In this document: positions 47,589 to 55,209 of the stretch, in pieces
Layout: each line of letters starts with the position of its first letter
How positions within the stretch are numbered: position 1 is the first letter of the stretch
NCBI GenBank assembly: GCA_913056125.1
Contig: CAJXNC010000006.1
Span: 1 to 64,000, forward strand
Source of the DNA: an uncultured Altererythrobacter sp.
GTDB lineage: Bacteria; Pseudomonadota; Alphaproteobacteria; Sphingomonadales; Sphingomonadaceae
Direction: 5' to 3'
Length of the DNA: 64,000 bases
Notes under the pieces: model-generated
Seen by the model: only the letters and a program-made list of their open reading frames with translations
What the model was told of the DNA's origin: nothing
Database searches by the model: none
Made by a program: the position numbers and the translations under genes

Positions 47589-48320
47589 CTATACCTTCCA
47601 CCCCGAGTGGATGGCGACGAGCCCGCCCATGATCGGCTCCACCTTCGTGCGCACAAATCCGGCATCGCGGATCATCTGCTCGAATTCCGGCATGCTCGGG
47701 AAGCGGCGAATGCTCTCGATCAGGTAGCGATAGCTGTCCTCGTCATTGGCAATCGCCTTGCCAATCTGCGGGACAAGCTTGTGCGAGTAGAAGTCATAGG
47801 CCTCTTTCATGCCCGGCCAGGTCATGGTCGAGAATTCGAGGCAGAAGAAACGCCCGCCATATTTGAGCACCCGGTGCGCTTCCTTCAGCGCCCTGTCGAT
47901 ATGGGTGACGTTCCGGATCCCGAAAGCGATCGTGTAGGCATCGAACTGCTTGTCGAGATAATCGAGTTGTTCGGCATTCTGGCACGACCATACCAGGCCA
48001 TCGATCCCGCGCTCCATGGCGCGCTCGACACCGACATCGAGCATGTCCTGGTTGATATCGGCAACCACCACTTCGGCGCCGGCTTCGGCCATGCGGAAGG
48101 CGATGTCGCCCGTGCCGCCCGCCATGTCGAGGATAGCCTCGCCCGGCTGCGGCTTCACGCGCTTGACGAAGCGGTCCTTCCACAGTCGGTGCATACCACC
48201 CGACATGGCATCGTTCATGATGTCGTATTTTGCCGCGACATTGGAAAAGACCGCGCCGACGCGCTTGGTCTTCTCGACCGGATCGACATTCTCGTAGCCG
48301 AAGGAGACTTCTTCACTCAT
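47589..48320 (-). CDS. ubiE: Ubiquinone/menaquinone biosynthesis C-methyltransferase
   Basis: 243 residues. SAM-dependent methylation of the quinone ring. Rossmann motif I LDMAGGTGDIAFRMAEAGAEV (variant of LDLAGGTGD), then VVADINQDML, the UbiE signature YDIMNDAMSGGMHRLWKDRFV and NVTHIDRALKEAHRVLKYGGRFFCLEFS. Begins 3 bases after the EamA stop; first of the ubiE-ubiB pair. Confidence 0.96.
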   Translation of the reverse strand: MSEEVSFGYENVDPVEKTKRVGAVFSNVAAKYDIMNDAMSGGMHRLWKDRFVKRVKPQPGEAILDMAGGTGDIAFRMAEAGAEVVVADINQDMLDVGVERAMERGIDGLVWSCQNAEQLDYLDKQFDAYTIAFGIRNVTHIDRALKEAHRVLKYGGRFFCLEFSTMTWPGMKEAYDFYSHKLVPQIGKAIANDEDSYRYLIESIRRFPSMPEFEQMIRDAGFVRTKVEPIMGGLVAIHSGWKV

Positions 48321-48323
48321 GGA

Positions 48324-49274
48324 TCAACCCTCTAGCGAGCGCACTTGCCGTGCGCCACCCGAACCTTTGCCTGCATTCCTGCCGCGCAAAGCCAATGCGC
48401 CCAGCACGATGCCGGCTACAATCAGGCCGATACCCAGAACGTGGTATGGATGCAGCGCTTCTCCGAGCAGGATCACCGAAATGAAGGCTCCGAAGACGGG
48501 CATCAGCGTAATCGCCTGTCCGGCGCGGACAGGCCCGACCACTTCGGCTGCATGGTTGTAGATGAAATAGCTCACCAGCGAAGGCAGCAGTGAAACGTAG
48601 AGCAGCGCCCCTGCAACGCCCCAGCCCCAGATGATGCGCAGGTCGTTCGACCATTCCCAGGCTGCAAAGGGGGCCATGGAGGCAACGCCGATAGCAAAGG
48701 TCGCTGCGATGAAGCTGGTCCCAGACATCGCGGGGCGCAGTCGGAGCAGCACGGTATAGAGCGACCACACCACCACGGCTGCCAGCAGATAGAGGTCCCC
48801 CGTTCCGAGATGCAGGCGCATCGCCGCTGCCGGATCGCCTTCGAACACGATCACCAGCACGCCGATGATCGATGCCAGCGTGCCGACAGCCTGCAACCCG
48901 CCGCTTCGTGCGCCGAAGAACATGCGGTCAAAGATGACCACCGTCGCCGGAATGGCCGCCTGGATCAGCAGCGCATTGGTGGCAGTGGAATATTGCAGCC
49001 CGCTATAGAGAAGCGCGTTGAAGGCTCCCACGCCGAGCAGGCCGAGCAGCAGCACTTCCTTCCAGCCTGCTACCAGCGCCGCGCGGTCCCGCCTGAGCGG
49101 CGCCAAGGCAAAGGGAGCGACAAATGCAAACGCGCCGGTCCAGCGGATAAAGGCCAGCGTGAAGGGCGGGACCTGTTCGTGCACGGCACGCGCGACAATC
49201 GCATTGCCGGCCCAGAACAGCATGACGAGGCCAAGCAGGGCGAATGCGCGAAACTGTCTGCCTTCGAGTGCCAT
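48324..49274 (-). CDS. EamA/DMT-family transporter
   Basis: 316 residues, about ten membrane helices in two EamA repeats (FWAGNAIVARAVHEQVPPFTLAFIRW in the first; SLLPSLVSYFIYNHAAEVVGPVRAGQAITLMPVFGAF in the second). Substrate unknown. It is divergent from mutM and sits between the typical mutM-ubiE neighbours, so it is probably an inserted extra gene in that common order. Its stop lies 3 bases before the ubiE start. Confidence 0.85.
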   Translation of the reverse strand: MALEGRQFRAFALLGLVMLFWAGNAIVARAVHEQVPPFTLAFIRWTGAFAFVAPFALAPLRRDRAALVAGWKEVLLLGLLGVGAFNALLYSGLQYSTATNALLIQAAIPATVVIFDRMFFGARSGGLQAVGTLASIIGVLVIVFEGDPAAAMRLHLGTGDLYLLAAVVVWSLYTVLLRLRPAMSGTSFIAATFAIGVASMAPFAAWEWSNDLRIIWGWGVAGALLYVSLLPSLVSYFIYNHAAEVVGPVRAGQAITLMPVFGAFISVILLGEALHPYHVLGIGLIVAGIVLGALALRGRNAGKGSGGARQVRSLEG

Positions 49275-49348
49275 GGCGGCGCATTAGGCAATCGATCACA
49301 GCTTGGCGATGACAGATTGCAGACGAGCGGCTAGGCGAGCTTTCGATT

Positions 49349-50164
49349 ATGCCTGAGCTTCCCGAAGTCGAGACTACCGTTCGCGGCCTGGCGCGCTTCC
49401 TCGACGGGGAGCGGATTACCCGCGTGCAGCAGAACCGGCCCGACATGCGCTTTCCCTTTCCGCAAGGCCTGGTGCAGGCACTGACCGGGGCGAAGGTTTC
49501 ATCGCTTGGCCGCCGCGCCAAATACGGCCTCATCCATACCGACCGCGACACCAGCTTGATCTTCCACCTCGGCATGAGCGGACGCTGGCGGATCGATCCG
49601 GTTTCTGCCGACAGGCACGACCACCTGGTGATCGAGACAGCGGATCACCGCTTCGCCCTGTGCGATCCGCGTCGCTTCGGATTCGTCGACCTGGTCGATA
49701 CGGCGCGTCTGGAGGAGTGGCCCGCCTTTGCCGCCATGGGTCCGGAACCCCTCGGGCCGGACCTGACCGTCGAGCACCTGCGCGCCGCTTTGAAAGGCCG
49801 CAAGCAGGCGATCAAGCTGCTGCTGCTCGACCAGCGCGTGGTGGCAGGGCTCGGCAATATCTATGTTTGCGAGGCCCTGTTCCGTGCCGGGATAAGCCCG
49901 CGCAAGGCCGGAGGCCGAATCTTCCGTCCGGCGCTGGAGAGGCTCGTCCCTGCCATCCGCGAGGTCCTGCTGCAGTCGATCGAGGATGGCGGCTCAAGCT
50001 TGCGAGACTACGCCAGGCCAGATGGCGAGCTCGGTTATTTCGCCACGCGCTTCGATGTCTATGGGCGCGAAGGCGAAAGTTGCCATCGCTGCGAAGACGG
50101 CGTGATCCGGCGGATCGTCCAGGGCGGCAGGAGCAGCTGGTATTGCCCCAAATGCCAAACGTAA
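49349..50164 (+). CDS. mutM: Formamidopyrimidine-DNA glycosylase (MutM/Fpg)
   Basis: 271 residues. Removes 8-oxoguanine and other oxidised bases. N-terminal Pro nucleophile in MPELPEVETTVRGL, the conserved Lys region near residue 58 (GRRAKYGLI), the helix-two-turn-helix (GLGNIYVCEALFRAGI) and the C-terminal zinc finger CHRCEDGVI ... CPKC. Divergent from the EamA gene with 74 bases between starts; upstream of rpsT. Confidence 0.96.
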   Translation: MPELPEVETTVRGLARFLDGERITRVQQNRPDMRFPFPQGLVQALTGAKVSSLGRRAKYGLIHTDRDTSLIFHLGMSGRWRIDPVSADRHDHLVIETADHRFALCDPRRFGFVDLVDTARLEEWPAFAAMGPEPLGPDLTVEHLRAALKGRKQAIKLLLLDQRVVAGLGNIYVCEALFRAGISPRKAGGRIFRPALERLVPAIREVLLQSIEDGGSSLRDYARPDGELGYFATRFDVYGREGESCHRCEDGVIRRIVQGGRSSWYCPKCQT

Positions 50165-50192
50165 GAGTCTGGCCAGCGATGAGGTGTTTGGC

Positions 50193-50221
50193 TTGACGAT
50201 TCGGCACCTCCCGCCTATGTG
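50193..50221 (+). promoter_or_regulatory. Promoter candidate for rpsT
   Basis: TTGACG (50193-50198) and TATGTG (50216-50221) separated by exactly 17 bases, a near-consensus sigma-70 promoter. It would start transcription near 50227, leaving an 80-base leader before the S20 gene. Confidence 0.65.
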
Positions 50222-50232
50222 GCGCGCTTTCC

Positions 50233-50252
50233 GGCGCACATGCGCCGTTTTT
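50233..50252 (+). terminator. Hairpin plus U-run in the rpsT leader
   Basis: Stem GGCGCA / TGCGCC (50233-50246, effectively GGCGC with an ACAT loop) followed by GTTTTTC and then another T-run. It lies downstream of the candidate promoter and upstream of rpsT, so it may attenuate S20 synthesis, or simply terminate mutM readthrough. Confidence 0.5.
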
Positions 50253-50310
50253 CGCATTTTTAGACAGGACGAACCGGCCGGCTTCCAGACGGCCTGAGAC
50301 AGGAACGAAC

Positions 50311-50571
50311 ATGGCCAATACGCCGCAAGCCCGCAAGCGCATCCGTCGCAACAACAAGCGCGCCGAGATCAACGGTGCCCGCATGAGCCGCATCCGCACG
50401 CAGGTGAAGAAGGTCGAGCAGGCCTGCACCGAAGGTGACAAGGCCGCTGCCGAAGCAGCCCTCAAGGTTGCCCAGCCGGAGCTGGCCAAGGGCGTCGCCA
50501 AGGGCGTGCTCCACAAGAACACTGCTTCGCGCAAGCTCAGCCGACTCACCAAGCGAGTCGCCGCTCTCTGA
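50311..50571 (+). CDS. rpsT: 30S ribosomal protein S20
   Basis: 86 residues, helical and lysine/arginine-rich, the family norm. Starts [33 protein letters not shown] and ends [13 protein letters not shown] as expected. S20 binds 16S rRNA near the body and is needed for subunit assembly. ACAGGAACGAAC precedes the start. Confidence 0.97.
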   Translation: MANTPQARKRIRRNNKRAEINGARMSRIRTQVKKVEQACTEGDKAAAEAALKVAQPELAKGVAKGVLHKNTASRKLSRLTKRVAAL

Positions 50572-50614
50572 TTCGGTCCCCATCGGGGCTTTCACCGAGA
50601 ACGAAAATGGAACG

Positions 50615-50643
50615 AGGCCGGTGGGTTTTCCACTGGCCTTTTT
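50615..50643 (+). terminator. rpsT terminator
   Basis: Stem AGGCCGGTGG / CCACTGGCCT (50615-50624 with 50630-50639, one G-U pair), GTTTT loop and TTTTT. Starts 43 bases after the rpsT stop. Confidence 0.9.
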
Positions 50644-51067
50644 CGCATGTGCAGTATCGGACCGCATTGCGTTTGCACAAATGCAGGAATTCCAACGATT
50701 CGCGAGACTGTAACAAATGAATCGTTGGAAAACATATACTTGAACGGCAGTCTGCGGCATTGCGGGCTGTCAACAGTATAAATTACAGTTTTTTTTCAAG
50801 CCGCCTCTTGCCCCTCTCTGCGCAAGGTTCATAACAGCAAGACGGCCGGGGCTGACGCGCCTTGGCCACCAACAGACGAGCCACTGATGGGGGGACCCGG
50901 ATTTCGCGAAATGCGATTTGCCGGAGGGGGAAGTTTTGTCTCCGATCAGGGCTTGAAGGAGCGATGCTGGGCAGGCCATTTCGATACGGGGAAGCTTTGG
51001 GATGATTCGAGTAGGACCGCATGCCGGAAGGACGAGCCCGGCAAAAGGTGATCAAGTCGGGGAAAGC
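50644..51067. promoter_or_regulatory. dnaA upstream region
   Basis: About 420 bases without a supported gene. AT-rich patches at 50700-50800 include a T8 run near 50788 and GTATAAATTACAG. The frame of dnaA is open from 51002, but the protein-like start is 51068. Promoter and possible DnaA autoregulation sites should lie here; I could not place boxes with confidence, and no clear TTATCCACA 9-mer is seen. Confidence 0.4.
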
Positions 51068-52471
51068 ATGGAAGAGCAAGAAGCGTTGGATCTCGCGGCT
51101 GATTGGTCCGATATCAGCCAGGGTCTGCGAAAGGATTTGGGGCACCAACTCTTCACGCAGTGGATCAAGCCGATCCAGCTGGGCACCTTCAAGAAGGATA
51201 GCGGTACGCTGGAACTGTTCCTGCCGACCGAATTCTCCGCGAACTGGGTGAACGACCGCTTCCACGACCGACTTTCGCTGGCTTGGAAGATCGCCCGCAG
51301 CGAGGTCCGCCACGTCTCCATCAAGGTTCATCCCGGCCGCCGCAAGCTGGCCGATCTCGACCTGCGCGGCGATGACGGCTTCGGCCACCGCGCGGCAAAC
51401 GATGCCACGCTGGCGATGGAGTCGATCGGCGACGATGGCTTCACTTCTTCGGTCGGCCTCGATCCCTCGCTGACCTTTGCCGCCTTCGTCACCGGTTCGA
51501 CCAATGTGCTCGCCAAGAATGCGGCGGAGCGCATGGCCAAGGCCGAGAAGCCGCAGTTCAGCCCGCTCTACCTCAAGGCCGCGACCGGCCAGGGCAAGAC
51601 GCATTTGCTGCACGCCATCGGCCACGAATATCTCCAGGCCCATCCGCGTGCGCGCATCTTCTACTGCAGCGCCGAGCGTTTCATGGTCGAGTTCGTCCAG
51701 GCTTTGAAGCAGAACGAGATGATCGAGTTCAAGGCGCGCCTGCGCGGCTTCGACCTGCTGCTGGTGGACGATATCCAGTTCATCATCGGCAAGGCATCGG
51801 CACAGGAAGAACTGCTCTACACGATCGATGCGCTGCTGGCCGAAGGCAAGAGGCTGGTCTTTGCCGCCGACCGCGCCCCGCAAGCGCTGGACGGTGTCGA
51901 ACCGCGCCTCCTCTCGCGCCTCTCTATGGGCCTCGTCGCGGATATCCAAGCGGCCGATATCGAGCTGCGCCGCCTGATCCTCGAATCGAAGCTGACCAAG
52001 TTCGCCCCGCTCGACGTGCCGGACGACGTGATCGATTTCCTCGCCCGCACCATCAATCGCAATGTGCGCGAGCTGGTCGGCGGCCTCAACAAGCTGGTCG
52101 CCTATGCCCAGCTGACCGGCCAGGAAGTTTCGCTCAACCTCGCCGAAGAACAGCTGACCGATATCCTCTCGGCCAATCGCCGGCGGATCACGATCGACGA
52201 GATCCAGCGCACCGTCTGCCAGTTCTATCGCATCGACCGCAGTGAGATGTCCTCCAAGCGCCGCGCGCGCGCCGTGGTCCGTCCGCGGCAGGTGGCGATG
52301 TATCTTGCCAAGGTGCTGACCCCGCGCAGCTACCCCGAAATCGGGCGCAAGTTCGGCGGCCGCGATCACTCCACCGTGATCCATGCCGTGCGCCTGATCG
52401 AGGATTTGCGCCAGCGCGATGCCGATATGGACGGCGATGTCCGCAGCCTGTTGAGGCAATTGGAGAGCTGA
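51068..52471 (+). CDS. dnaA: Chromosomal replication initiator DnaA
   Basis: 467 residues from ATG 51068 with GGGGAAAG just upstream; ATG 51002 is in frame but adds a non-conserved tail. Domain I at 10-90, short linker, AAA+ domain from about 130 with P-loop ATGQGKTH (168-178), Walker B LLLVDDIQFI, sensor FAADRAP and PRLLSRL arginine finger box, and domain IV ending YPEIGRKFGGRDHSTVIHAV. The P-loop's first glycine is replaced by Ala171 (A-x4-GKT). It unwinds oriC in ATP form. Confidence 0.95.
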   Translation: MEEQEALDLAADWSDISQGLRKDLGHQLFTQWIKPIQLGTFKKDSGTLELFLPTEFSANWVNDRFHDRLSLAWKIARSEVRHVSIKVHPGRRKLADLDLRGDDGFGHRAANDATLAMESIGDDGFTSSVGLDPSLTFAAFVTGSTNVLAKNAAERMAKAEKPQFSPLYLKAATGQGKTHLLHAIGHEYLQAHPRARIFYCSAERFMVEFVQALKQNEMIEFKARLRGFDLLLVDDIQFIIGKASAQEELLYTIDALLAEGKRLVFAADRAPQALDGVEPRLLSRLSMGLVADIQAADIELRRLILESKLTKFAPLDVPDDVIDFLARTINRNVRELVGGLNKLVAYAQLTGQEVSLNLAEEQLTDILSANRRRITIDEIQRTVCQFYRIDRSEMSSKRRARAVVRPRQVAMYLAKVLTPRSYPEIGRKFGGRDHSTVIHAVRLIEDLRQRDADMDGDVRSLLRQLES

Positions 52472-52476
52472 TTCTC

Positions 52477-52496
52477 CCCGGCTCCTGCCGGGCTTT
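52477..52496 (+). terminator. dnaA terminator (weak)
   Basis: CCCGGC (52477-52482) with GCCGGG (52487-52492), TCCT loop, followed by CTTTCC. A second GC hairpin, CCGGC-TTTT-GCCGG, lies at 52525-52538. Neither has a long U-run. Confidence 0.55.
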
Positions 52497-52559
52497 CCGA
52501 CAGTTTCGTACCCGTGTGACTGCTCCGGCTTTTGCCGGCGCGGTTCACAGCCTTGTCCG

Positions 52560-52740
52560 CAGGCTCTCCACAGAGCTGCGCACAGGCCGATTGCGCCTCG
52601 AATCCGTCTAACCCCTCACACATGACACACTGTCCTGGCGGAGAAAAACCTCCGGGCTCGACGCTGCAGAAAACGGCGGAATTGCGCGGGTTTCCACAGG
52701 GGAGCGAGCCATTTCCGGCCTCTCGCATGCTCCACAGCCT
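52560..52740. other. TCCACA cluster downstream of dnaA
   Basis: Three TCCACA cores on the plus strand at 52567, 52693 and 52731, within GTTTCCACA (8 of 9 to the TTWTNCACA box) and weaker contexts, plus a TTCACA at about 52543. The rest of the dnaA-moeB gap (52472-52794) holds no gene I can support. Could be weak DnaA sites; GC content makes chance occurrence plausible. Confidence 0.35.
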
Positions 52741-52794
52741 GTAGGAAAGTGCTCCACCGCTTGTGTGACAGGCGATTGCGGCTAGGGATGCAGC

Positions 52795-53583
52795 ATGGAT
52801 CAACAGCCTTCTCCCCTGTCGGAAGAACGCCTCACCCGCTTCGCGCGCCATATCGTGCTGCCCGAAATCGGCGGCGCGGGACAAGCCGCTCTTGCGCGAA
52901 GCCATGTGCTGCTGGTCGGGCTTGGCGGGATCGGCGCACCTGCGCTGCAATATCTCGCCGCAGCGGGAATTGGCAGGCTGACCCTGGTCGATGACGACGT
53001 GGTCGATGCCAGCAATCTCCAGCGCCAGACCATCTATACCGAGCGCGACATTGGCCATGGCAAGGCCGTGGCTGCACGCCGCTGGGTGAGCAATTTCGAT
53101 CATTCTCTCAACGTCACCATTTCGGACACGCGCATCACGCCGGAAACTGCCCCCGGCATGCTCGAGGGCATGGACCTTGTGCTCGACGGGACGGACAATT
53201 TCGCCACCCGCCTCGCCGTTTCCGACGCCTGTGTGGTCGAACGCGTGCCTCTGCTATCCGCCGCCGTGGGCCGCTTCCAGGGGCAGGTCGGAGCCTTTGC
53301 CGGGCACCTTGTTTCCAGCGCCTGCTATCGCTGCTTTGTCGGCGATGCCTTTGATACGGACGATTGCGACACCTGCGCCGAAGACGGCATGCTCGGCGCC
53401 ATGGCGGGCTGGACCGCCAGCCTTGCCGCAATGCAGGCCATCCGAATCCTCGTCGCTCCCTCTGGGGGGATGGGCGATGCGCAATGGGGCAAGCTGCATT
53501 TGCTCGACGGATTGAAGCCCGGGATGCGCACGCTCAACATCTCCAAGGACCCGGCCTGCAAGGCCTGCGGGAACCTGGGATAA
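52795..53583 (+). CDS. HesA/MoeB/ThiF family E1-like adenylyltransferase
   Basis: 262 residues. ATP-binding Rossmann LLVGLGGIGAPALQYLAAAGIG, Asp/Arg pair region VDDDVVDASNLQRQTIYTERDIG, and a zinc site formed by CYRC and CKAC. Family members adenylate the C-terminal Gly of MoaD or ThiS in molybdopterin or thiamine synthesis; which one cannot be decided because no moaD/moaE or thiS is adjacent. Length fits MoeB without the rhodanese extension. Confidence 0.88.
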   Translation: MDQQPSPLSEERLTRFARHIVLPEIGGAGQAALARSHVLLVGLGGIGAPALQYLAAAGIGRLTLVDDDVVDASNLQRQTIYTERDIGHGKAVAARRWVSNFDHSLNVTISDTRITPETAPGMLEGMDLVLDGTDNFATRLAVSDACVVERVPLLSAAVGRFQGQVGAFAGHLVSSACYRCFVGDAFDTDDCDTCAEDGMLGAMAGWTASLAAMQAIRILVAPSGGMGDAQWGKLHLLDGLKPGMRTLNISKDPACKACGNLG

Positions 53584-53715
53584 GCCAGCCAGTCTGTGGA
53601 ATTTGCCGCGCGGGTTCTCGCCTTGTTGACAGGCGTCGCGCATAAGGGTGGCACGGACGGCCCCATGGGTGGCACCAGAAACCGCCCGTACCATGGGAAA
53701 TCCTAGCTTGTAGTG

Positions 53716-53739
53716 GTTAACGGACCATCAACCGTTAAC
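53716..53739. promoter_or_regulatory. Dyad 1 upstream of the aspartyl-hydroxylase gene
   Basis: GTTAACGG (53716-53723) and CCGTTAAC (53732-53739), perfect 8-bp arms with an 8-base spacer, about 210 bases before the hydroxylase start. The two TTAA halves recall CtrA sites, but the spacing (14 between TTAA cores) does not match TTAA-N7-TTAA. Confidence 0.5.
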
Positions 53740-53746
53740 ACTCTGA

Positions 53747-53768
53747 AATCGCTTGTTCCAAAGCGATT
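53747..53768. promoter_or_regulatory. Dyad 2 upstream of the aspartyl-hydroxylase gene
   Basis: AATCGCTT (53747-53754) and AAGCGATT (53761-53768), perfect 8-bp arms with a 6-base spacer, 7 bases after dyad 1. The remaining gap from 53584 to 53947 holds no gene I trust; a small GTG frame at 53713-53970 looks random. Confidence 0.5.
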
Positions 53769-53947
53769 GGCAGCGGATTCGCAAGCAACCCGTCAACGCA
53801 TTGGCGGCCAATTATGCCTTTTCACCAGCAGGTCAGCGATTTGGCACCTGCAAGAGTATGAATTGGTTCCAATAGTCTTCCAGCCGACCGGTTCTTGGTC
53901 TAGCTACGCACGCTATCTACAGCAGAACCGATCGACGGAGCCCTATT

Positions 53948-54718
53948 TTGAACTGGCAAGCGACCCTTAATGCACGCGGCCGCAAATTGCCCTTTATCGG
54001 CAAGTCCTGGTTCCAGATCGGCAAGGAACTCCGTCCCAAGATCGACCGCATCATCCTGGAAGATTCCAAGATCCCCGATGCCGCCGTGCAGGACAAGGCC
54101 GCCTTTCCATGGATCGAGAAGCTGGAAGCACGTTGGCAGGACATTCGCGACGAAGCTGTGCGAATACGCGCCGAGGACATCCCCTCACTGGGCGATATCT
54201 CCTTCGATCATGGCCGCATTGCCGCCGACCGTCGCTGGCGGGCCTTCTTCCTCAAGGGCTATGGCTACCGGATGGAGGCCAATGCGAAGCGCGCGCCGAT
54301 CACCGCAGCGTTGCTCGAAAAGGTACCCGGCCTCGTAACGGCGAACTTTTCCGTGCTCGAAGCGGGCGGACATATTCCGCGCCACTGGGGCATGACCAAG
54401 GGAATGCTCACCTATCATTTGGCGCTGAAAGCCCCGTCCGACAGGGAAAAGTGCAGGATGCATCTCGAAGAAGGTGAGACCACCCATGTCCTGCATTGGG
54501 ATGAGGGACAATCCTTCCTGTTCGACGACATGTTCAACCACGAAGTCTGGAACGAAACCGATGAGGATCGTTACATCCTGCTGATCCAGGTCAAGCGCCC
54601 GTGCCGCTGGCGTGGCAATGCGATCCAGAACCTGTTCCTAAAGGGTGTGCGCCATTCGCGTTTCGTGCAGGATATCCGCAAGGCGATCGATGACTCGGCC
54701 AGCAAGGTCGCAGCCTGA
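53948..54718 (+). CDS. Aspartyl/asparaginyl beta-hydroxylase family protein (LpxO-like)
   Basis: 256 residues from TTG 53948; no in-frame ATG gives a better start. The Asp_Arg_Hydrox fold is seen: NFSVLEAGGHIPRHWGMTKGMLTYHLAL (first Fe His) and HWDEGQSFLFDDMFNHEVWNET (second His), with RYILLIQVKRPCRW. Relatives include LpxO (2-hydroxylation of lipid A acyl chains) and enzymes that hydroxylate Asp/Asn residues. Substrate cannot be told from sequence. Two perfect dyads upstream suggest regulation. Confidence 0.82.
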   Translation: MNWQATLNARGRKLPFIGKSWFQIGKELRPKIDRIILEDSKIPDAAVQDKAAFPWIEKLEARWQDIRDEAVRIRAEDIPSLGDISFDHGRIAADRRWRAFFLKGYGYRMEANAKRAPITAALLEKVPGLVTANFSVLEAGGHIPRHWGMTKGMLTYHLALKAPSDREKCRMHLEEGETTHVLHWDEGQSFLFDDMFNHEVWNETDEDRYILLIQVKRPCRWRGNAIQNLFLKGVRHSRFVQDIRKAIDDSASKVAA

Positions 54719-54735
54719 GACGGGGCAACAGGCCG

Positions 54736-55209
54736 CTACACTTCCTTGCTACAGGTCACGCGCAGTGGCGAATAGCCGAGCGCCTCGTAGAATTTCTCTG
54801 CCTGCGTATTAACGGCAAGGTGATCGAGCACCAGCCGCTGCGCCCCGCATGCGCGCGCATGCTCTTGTGCCCAATTCATCAGCGCGCTGGCGACACCCTT
54901 GCGCCGCGCGGTCTCGATAACGACCAGATGATGAACCAACAGGCGGCAATTGCCGAAGGTAAAAGGCGATTCCGGCTTTTCGGCCCGCTCGACCAGCACA
55001 TAGCCGACAGCCTGGCCATCCAGCTCCGCGATCGCGGCCAGCTGGGCCTCATCCGCCAGCGCTTCGCGGAAGAAACCTGTTACCGCAACCTCATCCAGCT
55101 CTGCCTTGAAAAACTCAGGCGCCATGGCGGCATGCGGCGCATGGATCGCGCGGTTAAGCACGGTCAACAGTTCAGCATCGTCCGCGGACGCAATGCGGAT
55201 TTCTGTCAT
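54736..55209 (-). CDS. GNAT N-acetyltransferase coupled to the sirtuin gene
   Basis: 157 residues. GNAT motifs: VGYVLVERAE (strand), LLVHHLVVIETARRKGVASALMNWA (acetyl-CoA loop R/x-x-G-x-A) and KFYEALGY. ATG 55209 overlaps the stop of the sirtuin gene (ATGA), so the acylating and deacylating enzymes are translated together. A protein-lysine acetylation role is possible but small-molecule substrates are equally likely. Ends near the convergent hydroxylase gene. Confidence 0.85.
   Translation of the reverse strand: MTEIRIASADDAELLTVLNRAIHAPHAAMAPEFFKAELDEVAVTGFFREALADEAQLAAIAELDGQAVGYVLVERAEKPESPFTFGNCRLLVHHLVVIETARRKGVASALMNWAQEHARACGAQRLVLDHLAVNTQAEKFYEALGYSPLRVTCSKEV

Noticed and set aside
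52472-52794. Chromosomal origin next to dnaA
   Set aside because: Only weak 9-mers, no AT-rich unwinding element, and alphaproteobacterial origins are often not at dnaA.
53717-53738. CtrA-type site from two TTAA halves
   Set aside because: Spacing between TTAA cores is 14 rather than 7, so kept only as a dyad of unknown binder.
53713-53970. 85-codon GTG frame before the hydroxylase gene
   Set aside because: Overlaps the dyads and the hydroxylase start, no ribosome site or recognisable motif; likely random.
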